Positions 54,842-63,527 of a stretch of 64,000 nt of DNA are shown here, one piece after another. Origin of the DNA: Spirochaetales bacterium Spiro_09 (lineage in GTDB: Bacteria > Spirochaetota > Spirochaetia > Treponematales > Treponemataceae); the NCBI GenBank assembly GCA_001604385.1, contig LVBK01000018.1, positions 62,001 through 126,000 on the forward strand, in the 5' to 3' direction. The position numbers were made by a program, and so were the translations under genes. Below the pieces are notes generated by a model. That model saw only the letters and a program-made list of their open reading frames with translations. It had not been told where the DNA came from and made no database searches. Position 1 is the first letter of the stretch, and the number at the start of each line of letters is the position of its first letter.

Positions 54842-55300
54842 ATGACAGAAATAAAACCCTTAGGAACACTGACTGTCGATGATGCCCTTACACTCTACGA
54901 ACGAATGCTTGCCGAATTCCGGGCAAAAGACCACAGGCTTGCGGCAATACCCTGCGACCAGCGTACGCTCAGAACCATGTTACAAATGAGTTTTGACACC
55001 TCGAATGCCCTTTTTTTCGTTACCTATTTTCATGATATACCGATTGGATTTGTGGATGCAGTTCGGGTGGAAAAAGAAAGTGAACAAAACCTCTGGTATA
55101 TTAAGGGGAGCTTTCTCGAAAAAGAATACCGGGGATCGTCCATAGGATTGGAGATGATCACCGCTTTGGAAAAGCAACTGAGAAAAAAAGGCGCACAAAG
55201 GGTCTATTGCACCGAGCTTATGGATGAACAGTCAGCGAACGAGTTTTGGATCGAAGCAGGCTACTCAATAGAAGAGGGCAAGCGGGTCAAGGAGCTCTGA
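54842..55300 (+). CDS. GNAT-family N-acetyltransferase
   Basis: The 152-residue protein has the GNAT core: a central strand FVTYFHDIPIGFVDAV, the acetyl-CoA motif with FLEKEYRGSSIGLEMITALEKQL, and the C-terminal strand VYCTELMDEQSANEFWIEAGY. It would transfer an acetyl group from acetyl-CoA to an amine or protein. The ATG at 54842 follows AAGAAGG; a frame extending upstream through the inverted repeat is not supported. It stands alone, convergent with the DUF4097 gene. Substrate unknown. Confidence 0.83.
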   Translation: MTEIKPLGTLTVDDALTLYERMLAEFRAKDHRLAAIPCDQRTLRTMLQMSFDTSNALFFVTYFHDIPIGFVDAVRVEKESEQNLWYIKGSFLEKEYRGSSIGLEMITALEKQLRKKGAQRVYCTELMDEQSANEFWIEAGYSIEEGKRVKEL

Positions 55301-55344
55301 ATCATCACCTGTGACCAGAGACAAGACTCCGCTTTGCCATTCAA

Positions 55345-56253
55345 TCAATCAAAATCGATTTTAACCGCTCCGATTCCAGTGGTTACCTCAATGGTTTTCT
55401 CAGCACTCAAGTTTCCAGCTGCTCCGGAACCGATTCCGGCATAGGAGATACCGTCAATACGGATATCGCCAATCCCGCGGGTATACGCAATACGATAGTC
55501 ATTGACAATACCCTCCAGGCGAAGGTTTACTTCACCAATTCCCGTCGAAATGACTGCCTGTTTTTCAAGCTGTCCCGTGTATACAAAGCGTCCAACTCCG
55601 GTTTCTATAAGCGCTTCTCCGACTTGCGCCCGTTCAATCCGATAATCACCCGCTCCGGCAGATACAGAGGCCCGTTCCGCGCGCAGATCGGTGATTACAC
55701 ATTCACCTGCTCCCTGCTTAAGTTGAAAGGATTCAATATCGAGGGATTCTACAGAAAGCGTACCTGCTCCCAATGATACATTCAGACGGTTAAAGGTATG
55801 CATATCGCTTACCACGATTTCCACGAGAACGTTTTCACTTTTATTACCGAAGGAAAAGACCGAATTCCAGTCACGCTCGCGAAGTCGTAGACTGTCATCG
55901 GTGATCGTATACTCAATTGTGCTTTTTTCACCTGACTCAATCCGTAAGGATGGTTCAGTTCCGCTGCGAATAATCACCCGGGCCGCTTTAAGCGATATAT
56001 CCATTTCACGAATATCCGGGCCCAATTTTTCTTCCACCAGTTTTATGGCAGTTACTTTCATGTCAGCGCCTCCTTCAGACTTATATTCATACCCCCATGA
56101 TTTTTCCCGTTGTCTCCGACCTTCCGGATAGAAGTGACGGTCAAGAAAATCAGGCCGGCCGCCCATGCTCAAGCCAACTCCAATCAGTACACAGCCGATG
56201 CAAACAAGCACAAAACCTCTGAGCATCCCGCTCATCCGATTGTTACCGCCCAT
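55345..56253 (-). CDS. DUF4097-type beta-repeat membrane-associated protein
   Basis: The ~302-residue protein has one N-terminal membrane helix (MLRGFVLVCIGCVLIGVGLS), a basic linker, and a C-terminal repetitive beta domain of the DUF4097/adhesin-like type, with recurring short strands such as LNVSLGAGTLSVESL, VSAGAGDYRIERA, IETGVGRFVYTG and VTTGIGAVKIDFD. Such domains form a right-handed beta-solenoid. ATG 56253 has a G-rich upstream region and overlaps the HAAS gene by 11 bases. It is the last gene of a padR-HAAS-DUF4097 operon, a combination common in Firmicutes and found in spirochaetes, whose biochemical role is unclear. Confidence 0.82.
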   Translation of the reverse strand: MGGNNRMSGMLRGFVLVCIGCVLIGVGLSMGGRPDFLDRHFYPEGRRQREKSWGYEYKSEGGADMKVTAIKLVEEKLGPDIREMDISLKAARVIIRSGTEPSLRIESGEKSTIEYTITDDSLRLRERDWNSVFSFGNKSENVLVEIVVSDMHTFNRLNVSLGAGTLSVESLDIESFQLKQGAGECVITDLRAERASVSAGAGDYRIERAQVGEALIETGVGRFVYTGQLEKQAVISTGIGEVNLRLEGIVNDYRIAYTRGIGDIRIDGISYAGIGSGAAGNLSAEKTIEVTTGIGAVKIDFD

Positions 56254-56815
56254 ATCGTCCCCCCCGGGGCCGGCCAAACAGCCAGCTCAAAAAGCCGCCA
56301 AGCAAACCGAGCACAGCCCCCATAAGCTCGAACACCAGCTTTCCCGCACCCCATAATAGAAATGCAATGCCAAATAACACAAGTGCAGCGGCTGGCGTCG
56401 CAAACAAGCTGGTAAAACCACCGAAAAACAGGGCAATACCGCCGATAATCAGGCCAACCGCGGCGACACCCACTGCAAATACCGTTGCCACAACTGCTAT
56501 TGCGCCACCCATCAGGGCAAACACGAGCGGCAGGGCTATCGGTGCGGCTAAAATCGCCAACAATACAAACCAGATCGCTGAAAAACCTTTTCCCGGATTG
56601 TGTGGTGCTGCCCGAGCAACCTTTATGGCGTAATCAGCCAGTATACGCGAAGCAACCGCTTGTGGACTTCCCAACTCCCGAATAACTTCGTATTCCTTCT
56701 CAGGCCCTGCCTCGTCAAAATACTCCTCATAGTAAGCCAGTGCGGCTTCCCGTTCAGCTTGAGGAAGACGGCCCAGCCGGGCGGCAAGTTCCTCCATAAA
56801 TTCCTTTCTTGTCAT
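56243..56815 (-). CDS. HAAS/DUF1700-domain membrane protein
   Basis: The 190-residue protein starts with a HAAS domain (MTRKEFMEELAARLGRLPQAEREAALAYYEEYFDE...) that interacts with PadR-type regulators in known operons. After ~80 residues it has several membrane helices (FSAIWFVLLAILAAPIALPLVFALMG region, VGLIIGGIALFFGG, ALVLFGIAFLLWG). ATG 56815 overlaps the padR stop as ATGA. The probable role is to tether or modulate the PadR protein at the membrane. Confidence 0.85.
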   Translation of the reverse strand: MTRKEFMEELAARLGRLPQAEREAALAYYEEYFDEAGPEKEYEVIRELGSPQAVASRILADYAIKVARAAPHNPGKGFSAIWFVLLAILAAPIALPLVFALMGGAIAVVATVFAVGVAAVGLIIGGIALFFGGFTSLFATPAAALVLFGIAFLLWGAGKLVFELMGAVLGLLGGFLSWLFGRPRGGRYGR

Positions 56816-57129
56816 ACTGCGTTTACTCCCCCGAAGATATCTTCGATCCGTTTCCGGTATTCCTTCCACTCGTCCAAATGGCGAATATGCTGGTCCCTGC
56901 CTGATGCGGTAATCCGGTAGTACCGCCTGTTTCGCCCCTGAAAGGGCATATCATAGGTTGTCAGCCACCCGTTTTTTTGCATCCGTCTGAGTACCGGATA
57001 CAGGGTGGACTCGGATATGGACATAAGCTGTTTAATTTCCTGTGTCAACCGATACCCGTATTCATCCCCGCGAGACAGGATGGCAAGCACACAGGCGTCC
57101 AGCAGAGCTGTATTAATCGAGAACAACAT
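56812..57129 (-). CDS. PadR-family transcriptional repressor
   Basis: The 105-residue winged-helix regulator starts MLFSINTALLDACVLAILSRGDEYGYRL and has the PadR core ISESTLYPVLRRMQKNGWLTTY and wing RRYYRITASGRDQ. ATG 57129 has GGAGG 8 bases upstream; a GTG three codons upstream overlaps the ribosome site. It heads the padR-HAAS-DUF4097 operon and has a perfect palindrome in its promoter, which fits autorepression with the HAAS protein as partner. Confidence 0.9.
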   Translation of the reverse strand: MLFSINTALLDACVLAILSRGDEYGYRLTQEIKQLMSISESTLYPVLRRMQKNGWLTTYDMPFQGRNRRYYRITASGRDQHIRHLDEWKEYRKRIEDIFGGVNAV

Positions 57130-57146
57130 GCACTGCACCTCCTTTA

Positions 57147-57167
57147 ATATTATACCAAGTATAATAT
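57147..57167. promoter_or_regulatory. Palindrome upstream of padR, candidate operator
   Basis: ATATTATAC-CAA-GTATAATAT: nine-base arms match perfectly around three bases. It begins 18 bases upstream of the padR ATG and overlaps TATAAT-like -10 sequences, as expected for an autoregulatory PadR site. Confidence 0.6.
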
Positions 57168-57262
57168 ACTTATTTATGTAATACTATAACACAGCTTACA
57201 CAAAAATCTGTCACCGGTCAGCCTTCTTTTGTAAAAAATTAGCATCCGGTATATAGAGTTTC

Positions 57263-57291
57263 TTGACCGCTGCCGCAGGAAAGCATATATT
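57263..57291 (+). promoter_or_regulatory. Sigma70 promoter of the copA-copZ-csoR operon
   Basis: TTGACC (57263-57268), a 17-base spacer and TATATT (57286-57291) place the transcript start near 57298, at the edge of the CsoR-type box. Confidence 0.6.
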
Positions 57292-57300
57292 TTTGATATA

Positions 57301-57317
57301 CCACCCCCTGGGGGTGG
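57301..57317. promoter_or_regulatory. CsoR-type operator
   Basis: CCACCCCCTGGGGGTGG is a perfect palindrome around a central T, with the C-tract/G-tract form of CsoR/FrmR-family sites. It overlaps the predicted transcript start of copA, and csoR is the third gene of the operon, so copper-responsive autorepression is likely. Confidence 0.75.
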
Positions 57318-57402
57318 GGTGATTTCATAGTAACAAAACACCATGGTATACATAATTTTGGGAACCCCGGACTAAAAAAAAGATACCAGGCAGGAGACAT
57401 AT

Positions 57403-59694
57403 ATGCAGGACAAAGCGCGCTTTGCCATTTCAGGAATGAGCTGTTCGGCTTGTTCGACTCACATAGAAAAAGAGGTGAGGAAACTTCCCGGCGTATCGCA
57501 GGTTGAAGTACAACTTCTTTCCAATTCAATGAGTGTCAGTTACGACCCTCTTTTGGTTTCACCGGCAGATATCGAGCACTCAGTTGCCGATGCGGGGTAT
57601 GGAGCGACACAAAACGCGGACACTCATGAAACTAAGCGACATAAAATGATACCGCACGCATCGGGTACTAGCGAAGCAAACAACACCAGATCAAGATTGA
57701 TAGTATCAATAGTGTTCACCCTGCCATTATTCTATATTGCGATGGGCCACATGTTTCATTGGCCCCTTCCAGATATTGTGCATGGTCATAAAAATGCTAT
57801 TACGTTTGTCCTTTTACAATTTCTGTTGACCCTCCCCGTTCTCATGATAAACCAGGTTTATTTTACCCGTGGATTCCGCAGTCTGTTGAAGGGTGCGCCA
57901 ACAATGGATTCGCTCATAGCCATTGGATCCGCAGCTGCAGTTTTGTATGGCATTTTCGCACTTTTCGCGATAGGTTATGGTTTTGGTCATGGACGAAATG
58001 ATTTGGTAGACCGCTATTCGATGGATCTTTATTTTGAATCGGCAGCCATGATTCTGACGCTCATCACCCTTGGTAAGCACCTGGAGGCACGAGCGAAAGC
58101 TCATACATCGGACGCTATTACCAAACTGCTGCAACTGAAACCCGATACCGCAATCATCTTGCGGGACGGTGCAGAAATGACAATTGATATTGATCTGATC
58201 GTTCCTGGAGATATTGTCGTTGTACGGCCAGGGACAATGATACCGGTTGACGGAACTGTAGTTGACGGCAGTTCCACCGTAGATTCGTCAGCGATTACCG
58301 GCGAGAGCATACCGGTTGAAAAACATCCTGGCGACCGGGTATATAGTGCAAGCGTCAATCTTACCGGCTATTTTACCTTTCGGGCAGAACAGGTTGGAGA
58401 AAACACAACTCTTGCCAAGATTATTCAGCTGGTGGAAACAGCGGCCTCGTCACGAGCGCCTATTTCCCGCCTGGCGGATCGCATTTCCGCACGTTTTGTG
58501 CCCGCGGTCATACTCATATCGTTCATGACGGCTATAGTCTGGCTGATACTGGGAGCGGGAATATCCTTTGCTCTGACCAGCGCCATCGCGGTGCTGGTTA
58601 TATCCTGCCCCTGCGCGCTTGGGCTGGCAACACCGACGGCCATTATGGTAGGGACCGGCAGGGGTGCACGAAACGGCATACTGATCAAATCGGCCGAAGC
58701 ACTTGAAATTGCCCATGCAGTAGACACCGTCGTACTGGACAAGACGGGAACCATTACCGAAGGGAAACCGGTGGTTACAGACATCTTGTCTCTATCCGAA
58801 CTGGATGATAATGAACTCCTGACTCTCGCGGCATCCCTTGAAAAACCTTCAGAACATCCACTGGCCTTTGCGATACTGACAGAAGCAAAAAAATCGGGAA
58901 TTGATATTGTGCCGGTATCAAATTTCAAGGCGCATCCCGGAAAGGGGATAGAAGGGATGATACGCGGCAAGCGGTATGTAGCGGGCGGGCCACAAATTCT
59001 CGCCGAGAACGGAATAGACACAAGCCCGATAGAGGAGCATATTTCATCTCTTGCCGGAGCGGGGAAAACACCCTTCGCCTTTGGCGGAGAGGGGAAGGTG
59101 TTGGGGATTATCGCCGTTGCGGATGTCATTAAGACAGGAAGCCGGGAAGCGGTGAAGACATTAAAAAACATGGGAATTGAAGTCATTATGCTGACGGGCG
59201 ATAACCGGCAAACCGCGCGAGGGATCGCAAAAGCAGCAGGAATAGACACAGTAGTAGACTCGCTGTTGCCTGACGGGAAGGCCTCTGTTATTGCGGAGCT
59301 GAAAGCAAGGGGTAAAACAGTCGCCATGATCGGTGATGGTATTAATGATGCACCGTCTCTCGCCTCGGCAGATATCGGTATAGCCATCGGTGCGGGAACG
59401 GATATTGCCATCGAGTCGGCGGATATTGTGCTCATGCATAGCGACCTCCGCGATGGAGAGGCCGCGCTCAAGCTCGGCAAGTCGGTTATCCGAAACATCA
59501 AGCAAAACCTGTTCTGGGCCTTTATCTACAACACCCTTGGTATCCCGGTCGCTGCCGGGGTTTTCTACAGCTGGCTCGGATGGCAACTAAGTCCCATGCT
59601 TGCAGCGGCAGCAATGAGCTTTAGCTCAATATCGGTAGTTCTTAACGCGCTTCGACTCGCCGGATCCAAAAAGACGGCAGAAATTCACCAGTAA
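57403..59694 (+). CDS. copA: Copper-exporting P1B-type ATPase CopA
   Basis: The 763-residue protein has one N-terminal heavy-metal domain (GMSCSACS, Cys14 and Cys17), about eight membrane helices, the CPC transport motif (VISCPCALG, near residue 402), the phosphorylation site DKTGTIT (Asp446), SEHPLA of the nucleotide domain and [11 protein letters not shown]. These define a Cu(I)-exporting ATPase of the inner membrane. ATG at 57403 follows AGGAG. It is transcribed with copZ and csoR, and the CsoR box upstream explains its copper induction. Confidence 0.95.
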   Translation: MQDKARFAISGMSCSACSTHIEKEVRKLPGVSQVEVQLLSNSMSVSYDPLLVSPADIEHSVADAGYGATQNADTHETKRHKMIPHASGTSEANNTRSRLIVSIVFTLPLFYIAMGHMFHWPLPDIVHGHKNAITFVLLQFLLTLPVLMINQVYFTRGFRSLLKGAPTMDSLIAIGSAAAVLYGIFALFAIGYGFGHGRNDLVDRYSMDLYFESAAMILTLITLGKHLEARAKAHTSDAITKLLQLKPDTAIILRDGAEMTIDIDLIVPGDIVVVRPGTMIPVDGTVVDGSSTVDSSAITGESIPVEKHPGDRVYSASVNLTGYFTFRAEQVGENTTLAKIIQLVETAASSRAPISRLADRISARFVPAVILISFMTAIVWLILGAGISFALTSAIAVLVISCPCALGLATPTAIMVGTGRGARNGILIKSAEALEIAHAVDTVVLDKTGTITEGKPVVTDILSLSELDDNELLTLAASLEKPSEHPLAFAILTEAKKSGIDIVPVSNFKAHPGKGIEGMIRGKRYVAGGPQILAENGIDTSPIEEHISSLAGAGKTPFAFGGEGKVLGIIAVADVIKTGSREAVKTLKNMGIEVIMLTGDNRQTARGIAKAAGIDTVVDSLLPDGKASVIAELKARGKTVAMIGDGINDAPSLASADIGIAIGAGTDIAIESADIVLMHSDLRDGEAALKLGKSVIRNIKQNLFWAFIYNTLGIPVAAGVFYSWLGWQLSPMLAAAAMSFSSISVVLNALRLAGSKKTAEIHQ

Positions 59695-59710
59695 CGTACA
59701 AGGAGTATAT

Positions 59711-59911
59711 ATGACACTTACAATTGGTATTGAGGGCATGAGCTGCGGACACTGTGCAGCACGGGTACGAAAAGCGCTTGAAAGCATTGAGGGTATAACC
59801 GCGACAGTAGACTTGACGGAAAAAAAAGCGACGGTCACTTCACAAGATACCATAGATGAACAGGCAATACGCGCAATCATACGCGACGCAGGTTATACGG
59901 TTACCGAATGA
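59711..59911 (+). CDS. copZ: Copper chaperone CopZ (HMA domain)
   Basis: The 66-residue protein is a single heavy-metal-associated domain with the metal site GMSCGHC (Cys12, Cys15) and a C-terminal RDAGYTV strand. It would carry Cu(I) in the cytoplasm to CopA, encoded 16 bases upstream. Start ATG follows AAGGAG. Its stop overlaps the csoR ATG as ATGA. Confidence 0.93.
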   Translation: MTLTIGIEGMSCGHCAARVRKALESIEGITATVDLTEKKATVTSQDTIDEQAIRAIIRDAGYTVTE

Positions 59912-60183
59912 AAGCTGATCCGCAACTGATTTCGCGACTTTTAAAGACAGCCCGAGGACAACTGGACGGCATACTGAAAATGGTGGAAGAGGATCGCTAC
60001 TGTATGGATATATCGGCCCAATTGCAAGCAACAGCATCCATTCTCAAAAAGGCAAATACAGAAGTTTTGCGCGCCCATGTATCCTCCTGTGTCCGCGAAT
60101 CCATGGAAATCGGAACTGAATCGGACAGAAACCGGAAAATTGACGAACTAATCACCGTTATCGACCGTGTTACCCGCTTATAA
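59908..60183 (+). CDS. csoR: Copper-sensing repressor CsoR
   Basis: The 91-residue all-helical protein belongs to the CsoR/FrmR/RcnR family: RLLKTARGQLDGILKMVEEDRYCMDISAQ then LRAHVSSCVRE. The Cu(I) ligands Cys-His-Cys are at Cys32, His57 and Cys61, with the HxxxC spacing of copper sensors. It is translationally coupled to copZ. The C/G-tract palindrome at the copA promoter is the expected target. Confidence 0.93.
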   Translation: MKADPQLISRLLKTARGQLDGILKMVEEDRYCMDISAQLQATASILKKANTEVLRAHVSSCVRESMEIGTESDRNRKIDELITVIDRVTRL

Positions 60184-60301
60184 TCCTCGACAAATACGCC
60201 GTCAGGTCATATACTGCACAAAAGTTACTAACTGCATACACCGCACAAAGAATTGTCCGGCATGAAGGTACACCGGGCGGTAGACACGGGAAGGATTACG
60301 C

Positions 60302-61438
60302 ATGACGACACACGATATGGCATCGCTTCGCAACCGTCTTCTGGATCAGGTTGCGACCAGTTCCATGATTTCTGGCGAGCACGTATCACGCGAGGTATTT
60401 TCATTCAGCAAGTTATTGGGCAATTTTGTGCACCTTGAACTGAGCGAGGAAGAAGCAGCCCTGCATTGGGGTAACATTCTGGATACCTGGCGTATGATGC
60501 GGGAAAAAATGGGAAGGGAGGTCAGCCTTCACACAGCCATAGCCGATTATTTTACCGGCAGCATTCAGCTTCTTGAAACCCCGCTTCTGGTTGATATGCC
60601 CGTATTCAAGCAAACAATACAAATAGCCATGGTCGACGGCCTCACCGGGCTTTTTAACCGAAGATACATGGATGTTGTCCTGAAAAAGGAATTCAACCGT
60701 TGCGAACGATATGCAAAACCTTTTTCTGTTTGCATCATCGACATCGATAACTTCAAGCAAATTAACGACACTCTCGGGCATCCCTTTGGGGATCGGGTAT
60801 TACGTGAACTGGCGCTCTTGATAAAGGACTCTGTTCGGGAGGAAGATGTGGTATGTCGGTATGGCGGGGAAGAATTTCTGTTGGTGCTTCCCGAAACCGA
60901 AGAGGCAGGCGCGTTCAGACTGGCAAACCGCATCCGCAATGCGCTCAAGGCCAACCGTTTTTTTCGGGAACAAAAAATTTCGTTTTCCGCGGGAACAGCG
61001 ACCTACCCGACAGCAGCACGGGAAATTGATGAACTGGTAAAGGCGGCAGATCGCGCACTGTATCAGGCAAAATACAGCGGAAAGGACCGGGTCATTTCCG
61101 CACAGCCTGAACGCCGCCGCTTCGGTCGTTTTTCGGAAAACTGGCAACTGACCATTTTTGCCCATTCGAACGGAGAACCCCTCTCCGGCATTAAAACCCA
61201 GAATGTATCAATGGGAGGTGTTCAATTCGAGTGTGCGGCAAACTACACGGTAGACACCTGCCTGGACATGGTATTTTCGGACGCAGACAGCGCATCAGCG
61301 GAAGTCAGAACAACCGGGCACATTACCTGGGTGAAGAAGAAACAGAGAAACTATATCTATGGCGTCAGCTTCTCTGATACACCTGAAATGCTCAGTCTCA
61401 GACTCGGAGAGCTTGAAAAAACGACACAGGAAGCATAA
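60302..61438 (+). CDS. GGDEF-PilZ protein (diguanylate cyclase with c-di-GMP-binding domain)
   Basis: The 378-residue soluble protein has an N-terminal helical region (~1-110), a GGDEF domain (~112-265) and a C-terminal PilZ domain (~268-370). The active loop is GGEEF at 188-192, with REED exactly five residues upstream as an RxxD I-site. PilZ motifs are RRRFGR (from residue 271) and NVSMGGVQF. The protein can therefore both make c-di-GMP and bind it at two further sites. ATG 60302 has GGAAGG upstream. It is followed by the DUF454 gene 6 bases downstream. Confidence 0.88.
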   Translation: MTTHDMASLRNRLLDQVATSSMISGEHVSREVFSFSKLLGNFVHLELSEEEAALHWGNILDTWRMMREKMGREVSLHTAIADYFTGSIQLLETPLLVDMPVFKQTIQIAMVDGLTGLFNRRYMDVVLKKEFNRCERYAKPFSVCIIDIDNFKQINDTLGHPFGDRVLRELALLIKDSVREEDVVCRYGGEEFLLVLPETEEAGAFRLANRIRNALKANRFFREQKISFSAGTATYPTAAREIDELVKAADRALYQAKYSGKDRVISAQPERRRFGRFSENWQLTIFAHSNGEPLSGIKTQNVSMGGVQFECAANYTVDTCLDMVFSDADSASAEVRTTGHITWVKKKQRNYIYGVSFSDTPEMLSLRLGELEKTTQEA

Positions 61439-61444
61439 TTCATC

Positions 61445-61840
61445 GTGATAAAAAAATACCTGTTAATTGCAGCTGGGTGCACATCGCTGGGAGCCGGCAT
61501 TGCCGGTATATTTCTCCCTGTCCTTCCAACCACTCCCTTTCTATTGCTGGCGGGAGCCTGCTTTTTACGAAGTTCGGAACGCCTCTACAGGTGGCTTACC
61601 ACGCATCCTGTGTTCGGCCCATATATCAGCAACTACCTCCGCTTCAAGGCTGTAACACTCCGTTCGAAAATCATTTCGATATCGCTGATGTGGGTGGTAC
61701 TGGGGAGCTCAATTTTGTTTGCAACTGAATCCACGCATCTCCGCCTGTTTCTTGCAGCAATCGGCATAGGGGTTACCGTTCACCTGGTGACCATGAAAAC
61801 CCTGACCCGGAAGATGATCGAGGAATCAGCGGAAACATAG
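61445..61840 (+). CDS. DUF454/YbaN-family inner-membrane protein
   Basis: The 131-residue protein starts at a GTG and has the family pattern: IAAGCTSLGAGIAGIFLPVLPTTPFLLLAGACFLRSSERLY followed by HPVFGPYISNY and two further membrane helices. About four membrane segments in all. Its role is unknown. It lies 6 bases after the GGDEF-PilZ gene and probably shares its transcript. Confidence 0.8.
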   Translation: MIKKYLLIAAGCTSLGAGIAGIFLPVLPTTPFLLLAGACFLRSSERLYRWLTTHPVFGPYISNYLRFKAVTLRSKIISISLMWVVLGSSILFATESTHLRLFLAAIGIGVTVHLVTMKTLTRKMIEESAET

Positions 61841-61881
61841 TCCGCGCCTCTGTATCGCTTTCGATTTTTGCCTTGCGCAGA

Positions 61882-61903
61882 GCTGGAACCACCGCGTTCC
61901 AGC
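61882..61903. other. Hairpin in the convergent intergenic region
   Basis: GCTGGAAC (61882-61889) and GTTCCAGC (61896-61903) form a perfect 8-bp stem with a 6-base loop, 41 bases after the DUF454 stop. No T-run follows, so termination is uncertain. Confidence 0.4.
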
Positions 61904-61933
61904 GGCTGCCAGCACAGGAGATCAACTTCTCTA

Positions 61934-62052
61934 CTGCTATCAATATTGTTGATATCCAAAAGAGATACACACATGAAACTACGCGTATCAAAACCAGTAC
62001 GGGAAGATCGTTTGAACATCTCATGACTACTTTTCAACAATATTGATAGCAG
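61934..62052. repeat. 119-bp unit bounded by 19-bp inverted repeats (convergent region)
   Basis: Exact ends at 61934-61952 and 62034-62052. Left continues GTTGATA; right read inward GTTGAAA. The unit lies between convergent genes, ending 15 bases from the nitroreductase stop. No coding frame inside. The first ~30 bases resemble those of the 52639 unit (GATA then CAAAAG), but the rest differs. Confidence 0.88.
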
Positions 62053-62067
62053 TCTATTCAGGCATCC

Positions 62068-62589
62068 TTAAAAACATCCCCGAACCACAATCTCGGCCAG
62101 GCTTTTACGCTCCGTCACATGTCGGTCGCGGGGCTTTCTCTCCCCGTTCGCATAGCCGATTACCAGAATGTTGACAGGGATCAAGTGGCCCGGGATATTA
62201 AACTCGGCGCGCAGACGGACAGCGTCGAAGTAGCATATCCAGCAGGAAGAAAGACCGAGCGATTCAGCTTCCAGCAAAATATGAGTGGTTGCGATGGTAG
62301 TGTCGATATCGAGAGAATCCTTGCCGTCATGGGGTCTAACCCAGCATTCGCCTGCATTGCCCAGAATGACAATGGCAAGGGGCGCTCCAAACGTTTTCGA
62401 TGCAGTTCCCAGGCGCGCGAGGTCCGATTCTGTGTCAATCACCAGAAATTTCCAGGGCTGAAGATTTCTTGCCGAAGGGGCGACACGGCCGGCTTCCAGA
62501 AGACGGTTAAGCATGTCAGCAGGCACAGCATCCGGCTTGAAGGAACGAACAGAGCAACGGCTTTTTGCCATATCAAGAAAATCGTTCAT
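62068..62589 (-). CDS. Nitroreductase-family FMN oxidoreductase
   Basis: The 173-residue protein has the nitroreductase fold: KSRCSVRSFKPDAVPADML at the N-terminus (FMN phosphate contacts), APSARNLQPWKFLVI, TTHILLEAESLGLSSCWICYF and the C-terminal VIGYANGERKPRDR. It uses NAD(P)H and FMN to reduce an unknown acceptor. ATG 62589 overlaps the pyrD stop as ATGA, placing it as the last gene of the pyrK-pyrD operon. Confidence 0.87.
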   Translation of the reverse strand: MNDFLDMAKSRCSVRSFKPDAVPADMLNRLLEAGRVAPSARNLQPWKFLVIDTESDLARLGTASKTFGAPLAIVILGNAGECWVRPHDGKDSLDIDTTIATTHILLEAESLGLSSCWICYFDAVRLRAEFNIPGHLIPVNILVIGYANGERKPRDRHVTERKSLAEIVVRGCF

Positions 62590-63527
62590 AAAGCGCACCC
62601 CCTCATGGCATTGATGGAAGGATAGCCTTTCCGGCTCATAAAAGCGGACAGGCCAGTGATGATGGATTCCATTGCGGATGGATCAGCGAAGGTTGCGGTT
62701 CCCACCTGGATGGCGCTTGCACCAGTCATGATAAACTCGACTGCGTCCTGCCAGGTTGCGATACCACCAAGCCCGATGACCGGTATGCGACCGCCGGGAG
62801 CACAGTCAGCGACGCCAAGCACGATGTCTCGAAGCATGCGCAGAGCAATCGGCTTGATGGCAGGACCCGCAAGCCCGGCAGTAATGTTGTCGAAGACCGG
62901 CCTGCCCTTTTCAATGTCAACCGCAAAGGACTGAAATGTATTTACCAGACTGATCGCATCACAGCCCGCGTCAACCACCGATTTGGCGACATCAACGAGC
63001 TGCGGGGCATTCGGGGAAAGTTTGACTACGAGGCATTTGGAGGTAACCTTCCGAACAGCCGCAGTAATGCTCCCGGCCGCTCCACATTCGAGACCCCAGG
63101 CCATTCCCCCTGCCTTGACATTCGGACAGGAAATATTCAGTTCGATGACGGGAACCTCCGTCGCATCAAGAAGACGGGCTCCCTCGACATAGGATTCCAT
63201 GGTAGAGCCGGAGAGGTTTGCAAGCACCACAGGACCGAGTGCAAGCATGGTTTTCAATTCATGCTCTATAAAATGGGGAATGCCGGGATTTTCAAGACCA
63301 ATGGAATTGATAAGGCCCGAAGGGGTTTCATGCAGTCGAATACCCGTATTGCCAGCCTTGGGCTCAAGGGTAAGGCCCTTGGAACAAACGCCTCCCAGTT
63401 TTGACACATCCATGAGGCGGCCGTATTCGGTTCCGTACCCGAAGGTTCCCGACGCAGCGATAACCGGATTCGCGTACCGCACGCCAGCAAGGACGACAGA
63501 AAGATCTAAAGGGTTCGCGGGATTCAA
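62586..63527 (-). CDS. pyrD: Dihydroorotate dehydrogenase, class 1B catalytic subunit
   Basis: The 313-residue flavoprotein has the class 1 layout: VIAASGTFGYGTEYGRLMD, NSIGLENPG, the catalytic Cys loop ELNISCPNVKAGG, VKLSPNAPQLVDVAK and VIGLGGIATWQDAVEFIMTGASAIQVGT. Cys rather than Ser at the base position marks class 1. It oxidises dihydroorotate, passing electrons through PyrK to NAD+. The start is taken as TTG 63525-63527, with GGAGG 7 bases upstream and a 4-base overlap with the pyrK stop (TTGA); the longer frame runs into pyrK. Confidence 0.93.
   Translation of the reverse strand: MNPANPLDLSVVLAGVRYANPVIAASGTFGYGTEYGRLMDVSKLGGVCSKGLTLEPKAGNTGIRLHETPSGLINSIGLENPGIPHFIEHELKTMLALGPVVLANLSGSTMESYVEGARLLDATEVPVIELNISCPNVKAGGMAWGLECGAAGSITAAVRKVTSKCLVVKLSPNAPQLVDVAKSVVDAGCDAISLVNTFQSFAVDIEKGRPVFDNITAGLAGPAIKPIALRMLRDIVLGVADCAPGGRIPVIGLGGIATWQDAVEFIMTGASAIQVGTATFADPSAMESIITGLSAFMSRKGYPSINAMRGCAL

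Noticed and set aside
57239-57529. Small minus-strand gene upstream of copA
   Set aside because: The frame runs antisense through the copA promoter, CsoR box and start; no codon bias or ribosome site.
60184-60301. Direct repeat and promoter before the GGDEF-PilZ gene
   Set aside because: ACTGCACAAAAG and ACCGCACAAAG are similar, but the match is short and no clear -35/-10 pair could be set.
17876-62052. Inverted-repeat units as integron attC sites
   Set aside because: Size (119-130 bp) and variable interior resemble attC, but the conserved ends lack the RYYYAAC/GTTRRRY core at the outer edges, no integrase is present, and the neighbouring genes are ordinary operons rather than cassettes.
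52639-62052. CRISPR array from the repeated GTTGAAA-containing sequence
   Set aside because: Copies are inverted pairs kilobases apart, not regularly spaced direct repeats, and there are no cas genes.
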